Of a DNA stretch of 10,783 nucleotides, positions 5,691 to 10,783 are shown one piece after another; the first letter of the stretch is position 1, and each line of letters begins with the position of its first letter. A program made the translations under genes and the position numbers. This DNA comes from Fimenecus sp963624605. Its GTDB lineage: Bacteria; Bacillota; Clostridia; Oscillospirales; Acutalibacteraceae. The stretch is from NCBI GenBank assembly GCA_963624605.1, contig CAVFQD010000058.1, positions 1 to 10,783 of the forward strand. Reading direction: 5' to 3'. A model generated the notes under the pieces. It saw only the letters and a program-made list of their open reading frames with translations, had not been told where the DNA came from and made no database searches.

Positions 5691-6227
5691 GTGAAAGCAA
5701 CAGGAATAGTAAGAAGAATAGACGACCTCGGCAGGGTTGTCATTCCCAAAGAAATAAGACGAACACTGCGTATGCGCGAGGGCGACCCGTTGGAAATTTT
5801 CACTGCGGCGGACGGCGAGATTATATTCAAAAAATATTCTCCGATAGGAGAGTTTTCGGAATTTGCGGTGCAATATACAGAGGTGCTCAGCCGTGCTACC
5901 GGTATGACGGTTATGATAACCGACAGAGACCATGTGATTTCGGTTTCAGGCTCGCAGAAAAGGGAACTTTCCGACGGCAGGGTGTCGGCGGAGCTTGAGA
6001 GGCTTATGGATGAAAGAGGCTCGTTTACGGCAAAGTCGGGAAACGGTATAAAGCCCGTTATGAAAAGCGAGCTTGAAGCCTCGATTGCTTATACGATTAT
6101 CGGCTCGGGCGATGTGTCGGGTTCGGTTGTAATGATGTTTGACGCACAGAAAGCACCGCCTGATTCGACCAAAGAAAAATTAGTTTCAGTTGCGGCGTTA
6201 TTCCTCGGAAAGCAGACGGAGGGATAA
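5691..6227 (+). CDS. spoVT: Stage V sporulation protein T (AbrB/GAF regulator)
   Basis: The 178 residues equal the length of Bacillus subtilis SpoVT. The first 48 residues form the swapped-hairpin AbrB DNA-binding domain, with the near-invariant start MKATGIVRRIDDLGRVVIPK followed by EIRRTLRMREGDPLEIF. The remainder is the GAF-like domain, which in the known protein mediates tetramer formation. SpoVT tunes sigma-G dependent genes in the forespore and affects spore coat and germination. The start codon is GTG at 5691 with AAGGGAG eight bases upstream. A gap of 95 bases separates it from the SWIM gene, so it may have its own promoter, but I could not identify a convincing sigma-G site. Its presence supports a spore-forming host. 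Confidence 0.95.
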   Translation: MKATGIVRRIDDLGRVVIPKEIRRTLRMREGDPLEIFTAADGEIIFKKYSPIGEFSEFAVQYTEVLSRATGMTVMITDRDHVISVSGSQKRELSDGRVSAELERLMDERGSFTAKSGNGIKPVMKSELEASIAYTIIGSGDVSGSVVMMFDAQKAPPDSTKEKLVSVAALFLGKQTEG

Positions 6228-6250
6228 CGCCGCCCATAGGACGAGTGAAA

Positions 6251-6282
6251 AATGAAGAATGAAGAATTGCGAGTGCTTCGCA
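6251..6282 (+). repeat. Tandem AATGAAG repeat followed by a small hairpin
   Basis: AATGAAG is repeated twice (6251-6264) and runs into AAT, then TGCGA/TCGCA (6268-6272 and 6278-6282) forms a short stem. The unit sits between spoVT and its terminator and does not look coding. Similar GAAGAAT-containing intergenic elements occur many times in ruminococcal genomes as I recall them; dispersal in this genome cannot be judged from one window. Confidence 0.35.
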
Positions 6283-6316
6283 TGTCGTCGTTTTCTTCGT
6301 ATCGTCCGACAGCATT

Positions 6317-6358
6317 AAAGGCACACTCATCAAGAGTGTGCCTTTGCTCATTTTTGTT
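6317..6358 (+). terminator. Intrinsic terminator after spoVT
   Basis: AAAGGCACACTC (6317-6328) and GAGTGTGCCTTT (6334-6345) form a perfect 12-bp stem with loop ATCAA, followed by a T-rich tract. The minus-strand side has only TTTAAT after the stem, so it is weaker for the converging transpeptidase gene, whose stop is 14 bases away. Confidence 0.85.
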
Positions 6359-7372
6359 TTACTGCTTCCACGGATTTGACGGGTCGGGGTCTGTGGGATC
6401 CCAAACTCGCCTTGAATCGTTTGTGTCGATTCTTATCGGTGTGGGCTTTGCCAACGGCTCGGGTTCGTTGCTGTCATAAATTGTAACGGTCGTACCCTTG
6501 GGGCAGTTGTCGTAAATCCACTTCGCATCCTCAACCGAAAGCCTGATGCAACCGAGTGACGCCGCCTCGCCGAGCTTATTGAACTCGTCATATTCAAGAT
6601 CCGCTTTGTTCTGTGTGACATAGGGAACGGAGTGGAACAGGTAATGCCCCGTAATCCTTGTGGCATACTGTCCGTAAACATTGCCCGAAAGAAGCCGCCA
6701 GGTGTATTTGTCGGTCGTGTTGTAGGTACCTGTCGGGGTTGCATTGTTCATACCTACCGAGCAAACCATAGCTTTGTACGGAACGGTGTAACCGCCGTTT
6801 GAGTCCTTTGTGTAGATAATTACAATGTTCTGCGTGCGATTGACCTTGATATAATACGGGTTGTCAGACTGATTCTGACTTCCCGAAAGATACTTGTCCG
6901 AGCAATAGCCCGTCTGACCGTTGAAATCAATTCTGAACCAACCGTTCGAGCATTTGCCCGTAACCGTAATCGGTGCGTCCTGACCGAGCTGACCCAAAAT
7001 CTGGCTGTTTGTAGACGGTGCGCTTCTGACATTGAGTGTAACCGTTGTTGAATACATAGTTGCCGAATAATCGCTAATGCTTACATCTCCCGAAGTTTCG
7101 GTCGTTGTTTCCGCCGCCTGTGTGGGTGCTTCGGTCTGCGGCTCTGTTTCCGCCGGAGCTTCCGTCTGTGAAACTGTTTCAAACTGCGGCTCGTCGGCGT
7201 TGCCGTTACCCTTGAAGTGCATTACAAGAGCAACCGTGCCGGCTATAAGAATTATCGCAAGAATACACGATGCGATTATAATAATATTTCTTTTTTCTTT
7301 TGAAGCGGCAGCCGCTCTGCCTGAGCGTTTCATTTGCTGCCTGCGCTTATCCTCGGGGGAGTACTGATACAT
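6359..7372 (-). CDS. Membrane-anchored SH3 plus YkuD L,D-transpeptidase
   Basis: The protein has 337 residues. The order of parts is a basic cytoplasmic N-terminus (1-28), one transmembrane helix (29-52), a Thr/Glu/Pro/Ala-rich flexible linker (60-95), a bacterial SH3-like domain (about 105-163, TLNVRSAPSTNSQILGQL), and a YkuD catalytic domain (about 172-300). The catalytic motif is complete: His247 in HSVP and SLGCIRL at 272-278 with nucleophile Cys275. Such enzymes make 3-3 peptidoglycan cross-links or attach proteins to tetrapeptide stems, independently of penicillin-binding proteins. The SH3 domain probably binds wall peptides, and the linker spans the wall. A short Pro/Asp-rich tail of about 35 residues follows the domain. 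AGGAG at 7380-7384 lies seven bases upstream of ATG. The gene is divergent from the PAP2 gene. Confidence 0.93.
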   Translation of the reverse strand: MYQYSPEDKRRQQMKRSGRAAAASKEKRNIIIIASCILAIILIAGTVALVMHFKGNGNADEPQFETVSQTEAPAETEPQTEAPTQAAETTTETSGDVSISDYSATMYSTTVTLNVRSAPSTNSQILGQLGQDAPITVTGKCSNGWFRIDFNGQTGYCSDKYLSGSQNQSDNPYYIKVNRTQNIVIIYTKDSNGGYTVPYKAMVCSVGMNNATPTGTYNTTDKYTWRLLSGNVYGQYATRITGHYLFHSVPYVTQNKADLEYDEFNKLGEAASLGCIRLSVEDAKWIYDNCPKGTTVTIYDSNEPEPLAKPTPIRIDTNDSRRVWDPTDPDPSNPWKQ

Positions 7373-7413
7373 TTTTTAGCTCCTAAAACATAATATATAA
7401 AATGAGTATATAT

Positions 7414-7442
7414 AGTATAAATTTATAAAGTTGCTTTGTCAA
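7414..7442 (-). promoter_or_regulatory. Promoter of the L,D-transpeptidase gene
   Basis: On the minus strand a perfect TTGACA (7437-7442) is 17 bp from TATACT (7414-7419), a strong sigma-A site about 35 bases before the ribosome site. Confidence 0.8.
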
Positions 7443-7471
7443 TGAAGTTTATAAGAATTTGCCGAAAAAGA

Positions 7472-7500
7472 TTGAAAGAAAAAATGTATTGTTATATACT
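7472..7500 (+). promoter_or_regulatory. Promoter of the PAP2 gene
   Basis: TTGAAA (7472-7477) and TATACT (7495-7500) are separated by 17 bp and lie directly in front of GAGGTGAG (7507-7514). The transcript would begin almost at the ribosome site, leaving a leader of about ten bases. Confidence 0.75.
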
Positions 7501-7517
7501 TTTAGCGAGGTGAGAAA

Positions 7518-8012
7518 ATGACGGCACAGCAATACAGAAAAATTTCCGCTCCGTTTCGCAAAAGCCGTGATTCGGTGCTCTGTTTCAACCTGCTCAATAC
7601 GGTTCTGACGGTGATTGTATATATCGCTTATCCGTCATTATTGGCATATCTCGTATTTTCAGACAGGACAAAGCTTTTGAGGAGTATTCTCATACCTGCG
7701 GGTATGCTGCTGTTTGTCAGCGGACTGCGCCGCGTGATAAACCGCCCGAGACCGTATGAAACGCTCAATATCAGACCGCTTATAAATAAGGATAAAAAGG
7801 GGCAGTCAATGCCGAGCAGACACATTTTTTCGGTGTTTATGATTGCGATGACATTTTTGTATGTAAAGCCTGTGTTGAGCATACCGCTTTTTGTCGTGGG
7901 TGTTTTGCTCTGCGCCGTAAGAGTGATAGGCGGCGTGCATTATTTGTCGGATGTGCTTGTCGGCGCAGCCATAGGCATTGCGTCTGGAATTCTCGGGTAT
8001 TTTGTGCTTTAA
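7518..8012 (+). CDS. PAP2-family membrane lipid phosphatase
   Basis: This 164-residue integral membrane protein has about five hydrophobic segments and all three phosphatase motifs. Motif 1 is R71-x6-R78-P79 (RRVINRPRP, Arg in place of the usual Lys). Motif 2 is PSRH at 99-102, with His102 as predicted general acid. Motif 3 is R135-x5-H141-xxx-D145 (RVIGGVHYLSD), with His141 as the nucleophile. The family removes phosphate from lipid phosphates such as undecaprenyl pyrophosphate, phosphatidic acid or phosphatidylglycerol phosphate at the membrane surface. The substrate here is not determined; its short size and the neighbouring transpeptidase make recycling of the undecaprenyl carrier one possibility. 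GAGGTGAG four bases upstream fixes the ATG start. Confidence 0.9.
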   Translation: MTAQQYRKISAPFRKSRDSVLCFNLLNTVLTVIVYIAYPSLLAYLVFSDRTKLLRSILIPAGMLLFVSGLRRVINRPRPYETLNIRPLINKDKKGQSMPSRHIFSVFMIAMTFLYVKPVLSIPLFVVGVLLCAVRVIGGVHYLSDVLVGAAIGIASGILGYFVL

Positions 8013-8111
8013 TAAGGATAAAAATTGTATAAAATGATTGCACGAATAGAAGAATGTATCAACCAAGGCTGTCCCTACGGATTTTATCAAACGGAAAATT
8101 TGCAAAATCAA

Positions 8112-8152
8112 GGGAGCCTATGTTTGCAAATGCGGCTTTCTCCCGTTATTTT
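8112..8152 (+). terminator. Possible terminator or structured 3' region after PAP2
   Basis: GGGAG (8112-8116) pairs with CTCCC (8140-8144), with an inner CC/GG extension and a bulge, and is followed by GTTATTTTAT. A competing fold exists: AGGC (8073-8076) and TCCCT upstream can pair with AGGGA and GCCT (8111-8119), enclosing GATTTT/AAAATC. The self-complementary TTTGCAAA occurs twice in this stretch. It may be an imperfect terminator or an intergenic repeat. Confidence 0.4.
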
Positions 8153-8175
8153 ATATAAAATCCTCGGAAACAGTT

Positions 8176-8229
8176 AATAAAAAAGCACAACGCCGCTTCA
8201 CTCTTTCGGGTGGGACGGCGTTGTGCTTT
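8176..8229 (-). terminator. Intrinsic terminator of the E2-like gene
   Basis: AAAGCACAACGCCG (8182-8195) and CGGCGTTGTGCTTT (8216-8229) form a perfect 14-bp stem with a 20-base loop. On the minus strand the stem is followed by TTTTTTATT, so it ends the acyltransferase transcript; the plus side lacks a T-tract. Confidence 0.85.
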
Positions 8230-8261
8230 AAGGTATTTATATAGATAGGGATTAGGTAAAA

Positions 8262-9221
8262 TTAAGCGTCCTTTTTCTGCAAGGCAACGTTCGACTTTTC
8301 GTTTGAAACCCATGAATGAATCTGTGCGGGGTTTTCGAAAATATCGTCAAGCCTTTCAAGGAACGGTACTACATCGCCGAAGTCGAGCGCTCTGTGGTCG
8401 AACGCTATGCAGATGGGAAGCACCTGTCTTGCCTCGACATCCTTTTTGCCGAAAGCGTCGGTAACGACAACGGGCTTATCTTGAACCGCGCCTACCGCAA
8501 AAGCGGTAACCTGCGGCGGAATGATTTCAAGCAGGCAGGTTGAGCCTCTCTGCTGACGGTAGGTTGAGCCGATGTTTGAAACGGTCGTTGTGCCCTGTTC
8601 AATATCGTGCTTTGTAAGTCTGTCCTCAACGGGGATTGCCTCGTACTCCTTCTTGGCTTTGCCCTTGAGAGTCTTTACCTTGTGCTTGCCAGTTTTTGAA
8701 CCGATAAGTCTGCAAAGGGTCTGCATAATTTTTCCGTGCTTCAATGCGGTAAGAGTGTTGTCAAGCGACACATCAAACATAACCTCGTTGAGGTCGGAAT
8801 TTTCCGCACGGCGCGCAACATCCTTTATCTCCGCTGTCATTTCGTCAAGATTTTTGCTTTCGAAATTGTGAAGATTAACCGTCATCATCTCGCCGTTGGG
8901 GAGAATCATCGGCATTGAAATGTTGATGTCCTCGAAGGTATTCAATTCGCCTCTGACAAGCTTGCGGTTGAAGTTGATGTGCGAGTTGAGTATCGGAGCA
9001 GCCTTGAGACCCTCTGTGATAACCTTTAACATAAGTGTGTTTACGGTTATCTTATCGTCCTTGCTTCTGCCGATGTTGAGTTTCTTATATTCATGCATAA
9101 AATCCGTTACATCGGGTTCGTAATTGTAGGTAACGTGAGGGATTGTTTCCCAGCTTTCAGCGGTCATATTTGAAACGATTTTTCTCTGGATTCCGAAGTG
9201 GATTGTGTTTGTTTTTTTCAT
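8262..9221 (-). CDS. Stand-alone E2-type (2-oxoacid dehydrogenase) acyltransferase domain
   Basis: The 319 residues match the catalytic core of dihydrolipoamide acyltransferases, a fold shared with chloramphenicol acetyltransferase. The protein begins directly with the core and has no N-terminal lipoyl domain and no E1/E3-binding domain. Landmarks are the substrate-channel strand PHVTYNYEPDVTDF (28-41), TTTVSNIGS (211-219), and the active-site DHRALDFGD (275-283), with His276 as catalytic base; the usual DG after the second Asp is DF here. A Lys-rich insertion lies at about 171-210. No E1, E3 or lipoate gene is nearby, so it probably acts as an independent acyl-CoA transferase with unknown acceptor, rather than as part of pyruvate dehydrogenase. 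AAAAGGAG (9231-9238) lies nine bases before ATG. The gene is monocistronic. Confidence 0.85.
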   Translation of the reverse strand: MKKTNTIHFGIQRKIVSNMTAESWETIPHVTYNYEPDVTDFMHEYKKLNIGRSKDDKITVNTLMLKVITEGLKAAPILNSHINFNRKLVRGELNTFEDINISMPMILPNGEMMTVNLHNFESKNLDEMTAEIKDVARRAENSDLNEVMFDVSLDNTLTALKHGKIMQTLCRLIGSKTGKHKVKTLKGKAKKEYEAIPVEDRLTKHDIEQGTTTVSNIGSTYRQQRGSTCLLEIIPPQVTAFAVGAVQDKPVVVTDAFGKKDVEARQVLPICIAFDHRALDFGDVVPFLERLDDIFENPAQIHSWVSNEKSNVALQKKDA

Positions 9222-9447
9222 GGTTTTGTTCTCCTTTTGTGTGTGAAATTTTATGAGATTAAGAAAGTGGATTTTCTTTTTTTGCCCGAGTCTCGACTCC
9301 CGTCCGCTCGGTACGCCTATATCTTACGAAAAAAAGTGCGGTTGCGCTACCAACTCTGGTTTGCAAGAGCGGTTTTTCGGGGAAACTTTCGGTTGCGGAG
9401 CTCCGCAACCACGCATTATCAAGGTTTTTCGGACTTTGTATTTAGTG
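9222..9447. other. Intergenic region, non-coding, with internal repeats
   Basis: Apart from the ribosome site of the E2-like gene, this stretch shows no gene I would support. It has an inverted repeat GAGTC/GACTC near 9288-9299, CCGAG paired with CTCGG around it, and CGGTTGCG twice (near 9339 and 9390). GC content is higher than in other spacers. It may hold a structured RNA or a dispersed repeat; the minus-strand promoter of the E2-like gene should also lie here but is not evident. Confidence 0.35.
9391..9410. repeat. Perfect 20-bp palindrome
   Basis: GGTTGCGGAGCTCCGCAACC reads identically on both strands. As RNA it folds into an 8-bp GC-rich stem with loop AGCU. No T-tract follows on either strand, so it is not an ordinary terminator; a dimeric-protein operator or a repeat element is possible. 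Confidence 0.7.
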
Positions 9448-9476
9448 TTGAAAAATATGTGAACTTATATTAAAAT
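9448..9476 (+). promoter_or_regulatory. Promoter of the FGGY kinase gene
   Basis: TTGAAA (9448-9453) and TAAAAT (9471-9476) are separated by 17 bp, about 34 bases before the ATG. The palindrome ends 37 bp upstream of the -35 box, a position where an activator or repressor could act. Confidence 0.65.
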
Positions 9477-9509
9477 AGACTTAAACAATAAATTTCGGAC
9501 GGTGCTCAA

Positions 9510-10783
9510 ATGGAAATCAAGGAAAAAATACTACTCGGAAAAACAAGTTTAGGTATCGAGTTCGGCTCGACAAGAATAAAAGCGGTGCTCATCGACGACA
9601 CAGCCGCACCCGTGGCTTCGGGCAGTCATACATGGGAAAACAGGCTTGAAAACGGCGTGTGGACTTACTCGCTCGACGACATTCATTCGGGGCTTCACAA
9701 GTGCTATAACGACCTTAAAAAAGATGTCGAAGAAAAGTACGGCGTTGAGCTTTCGACAGTCGGCTCAATCGGCGTTTCCGCAATGATGCACGGGTATATG
9801 GCTTTCGATAAAAACGGCAATTTGCTCACACCGTTCAGAACATGGCGCAACACCTCGACCGCCCGTGCGAGCGAAGAGCTGACGGAGCTTTTCAATTTTA
9901 ACATTCCGCAAAGGTGGTCGATAGCGCATCTCCGTCAGGCAATGCTCAACGGCGAGGAGCATCTTAAAAATCTCGCAAGGCTTTCCACGCTTGCCGTGTA
10001 TATCCATTATAGACTCACGGGAGAATTTGTCGCAGGAGTGGGCGAGGCGAGCGGTATGTTCCCCATCGATTCCGAAACGAATAACTACGACGAAGAGATG
10101 GTCAAAAAATTTGACGCACTTATAAAAAAAGACGGATGCGGTTTTTCCCTTTGCGATATTTTACCGAGAGTGCTCACGGCAGGCGAAAACGCAGGAACGC
10201 TCACAGAGAGCGGAGCGGAATTTCTTGACGGGAGCAAAACGCTCAAAGCGGGTATTCCCGTCTGTCCGCCCGAGGGCGACGCAGGCACGGGTATGACCGC
10301 CACAAATGCCGTCAGGGAAAAAACGGGAAATGTCTCCGCAGGCACAAGCATCTTTTCAATGGTCGTACTCGAAAAACCGCTAAAGGGCGTTTACGGGGAA
10401 ATCGACATTGTAACGACGCCGACGGGAAAGCCCGTTGCAATGGTTCATTGCAATAACTGTACGGGCGACATTGACGCCTGGGTTAAAATGTTCTGCGAGT
10501 TCTCTGCTCTCGGCGGACACCCCGTCGAAAAATCAAAGGCATACGACCTGCTCTATTTTGAAGCGCTCAAAGGCGCAACCGATTGCGGCGGCATAGTTTC
10601 CTATAACTGCCTTTCGGGCGAACCTGTTTTGGGGCTCACAGAGGGCAGACCCATGCTTTTAAGACTTCCCGACTCAAAGCTCACGCTTGCCGACTTTATG
10701 AGGAACGAATTGTATTCGGCGTTTGCGGCGCTTAAAAACGGCAACGATATTCTTCTTAAAAAAGAGGGCATAACCATTGATAA
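9510..10783 (+). CDS. FGGY-family carbohydrate kinase (3' partial)
   Basis: The first 424 residues are visible; family members have about 480-550. FGGY kinases transfer the ATP gamma-phosphate to sugars or polyols such as xylulose, ribulose, fuculose or glycerol. Signature parts are the N-terminal phosphate loop GIEFGSTRIKAVLID (15-29, Glu in place of the usual Asp), SAMMHGYMAFDKNGNLLTP (90-108), matching the SGQMHG region of xylulokinases, and EGDAGTGM with Asp257 at the catalytic-base position. SAGTSIF (Gly278-Thr279-Ser280) is the adenosine-side loop. The segment RTWRNT (110-115) lacks the acidic residue that sugar-binding xylulokinases have there, so the substrate may differ; I cannot assign it. 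The ribosome site is weak (GGACGGTG, six bases before ATG). The frame runs to the last base; AA at 10782-10783 starts the next codon. Confidence 0.88.
   Translation, partial: MEIKEKILLGKTSLGIEFGSTRIKAVLIDDTAAPVASGSHTWENRLENGVWTYSLDDIHSGLHKCYNDLKKDVEEKYGVELSTVGSIGVSAMMHGYMAFDKNGNLLTPFRTWRNTSTARASEELTELFNFNIPQRWSIAHLRQAMLNGEEHLKNLARLSTLAVYIHYRLTGEFVAGVGEASGMFPIDSETNNYDEEMVKKFDALIKKDGCGFSLCDILPRVLTAGENAGTLTESGAEFLDGSKTLKAGIPVCPPEGDAGTGMTATNAVREKTGNVSAGTSIFSMVVLEKPLKGVYGEIDIVTTPTGKPVAMVHCNNCTGDIDAWVKMFCEFSALGGHPVEKSKAYDLLYFEALKGATDCGGIVSYNCLSGEPVLGLTEGRPMLLRLPDSKLTLADFMRNELYSAFAALKNGNDILLKKEGITID

Noticed and set aside
5454..5933. 159-codon minus-strand frame over the same junction
   Set aside because: It lies antisense to the SWIM gene end and spoVT, has no ribosome site, and its composition is that of a reverse reading.
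5471..5998. 175-codon plus-strand frame spanning the end of the SWIM gene and the start of spoVT
   Set aside because: It overlaps two well-supported genes in another frame, lacks a ribosome site and has no recognisable domain.
7806..8111. 101-codon minus-strand frame at the end of the PAP2 gene
   Set aside because: It overlaps PAP2 motif 3 antisense and extends into a non-coding hairpin region without a start signal.
9253..9462. 69-codon plus-strand frame between the E2-like and kinase genes
   Set aside because: No ribosome site, another frame is equally open across the same stretch, and the residues follow the GC-rich repeats; it is more likely non-coding.
1..10783. CRISPR array
   Set aside because: No regularly spaced repeats of 20-40 bases and no cas-like genes were seen.

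Overview
The window looks like the chromosome of a low-to-mid GC, spore-forming anaerobic Clostridia, probably a Ruminococcus / Oscillospiraceae relative. The evidence is a full-length SpoVT, strong AGGAG-type ribosome sites, sigma-A type promoters, a membrane-anchored L,D-transpeptidase and an extracellular C69 dipeptidase. This placement is inference from gene content and style; no rRNA is present.

Left end (1-1419): the AT-rich terminal part of an integrated mobile element. It carries the tail of an unknown gene, then a VbhA-like antitoxin and a Fic toxin read from one promoter. It ends in a displaced 3' half of a tRNA-Thr(CGU) gene, the usual scar of integration into a tRNA 3' end. The tRNA's own terminator lies just outside the element.

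1420-2206: an AT-rich GNAT acetyltransferase gene. It is preceded by an unusually structured leader of three consecutive hairpins, the last of which would bury the ribosome site and has a competing fold. It converges on the next gene with a shared bidirectional terminator.

2279-6227: a membrane-anchored secreted C69 peptidase on the minus strand, and divergently from it a run of three plus-strand genes: a small helical protein of unknown function, a SWIM zinc-finger protein with an SH3/KOW-like N-terminal region, and the sporulation regulator spoVT.

6359-8261: an L,D-transpeptidase (minus) and a PAP2-family membrane phosphatase (plus), divergently transcribed from back-to-back consensus promoters. 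Both families can act on the cell envelope (peptidoglycan cross-linking and lipid-phosphate hydrolysis), so co-location may be meaningful.

8262-10783: a stand-alone E2-type acyltransferase catalytic domain (minus) without lipoyl domain or E1/E3 partners, a 288-bp spacer with a perfect 20-bp palindrome, and the first 424 codons of an FGGY carbohydrate kinase (plus) that runs off the window.

The best candidates for new biology are the switchable leader of the GNAT gene, the atypical Fic/antitoxin pair at the element border, and the unknown-plus-SWIM gene pair upstream of spoVT.
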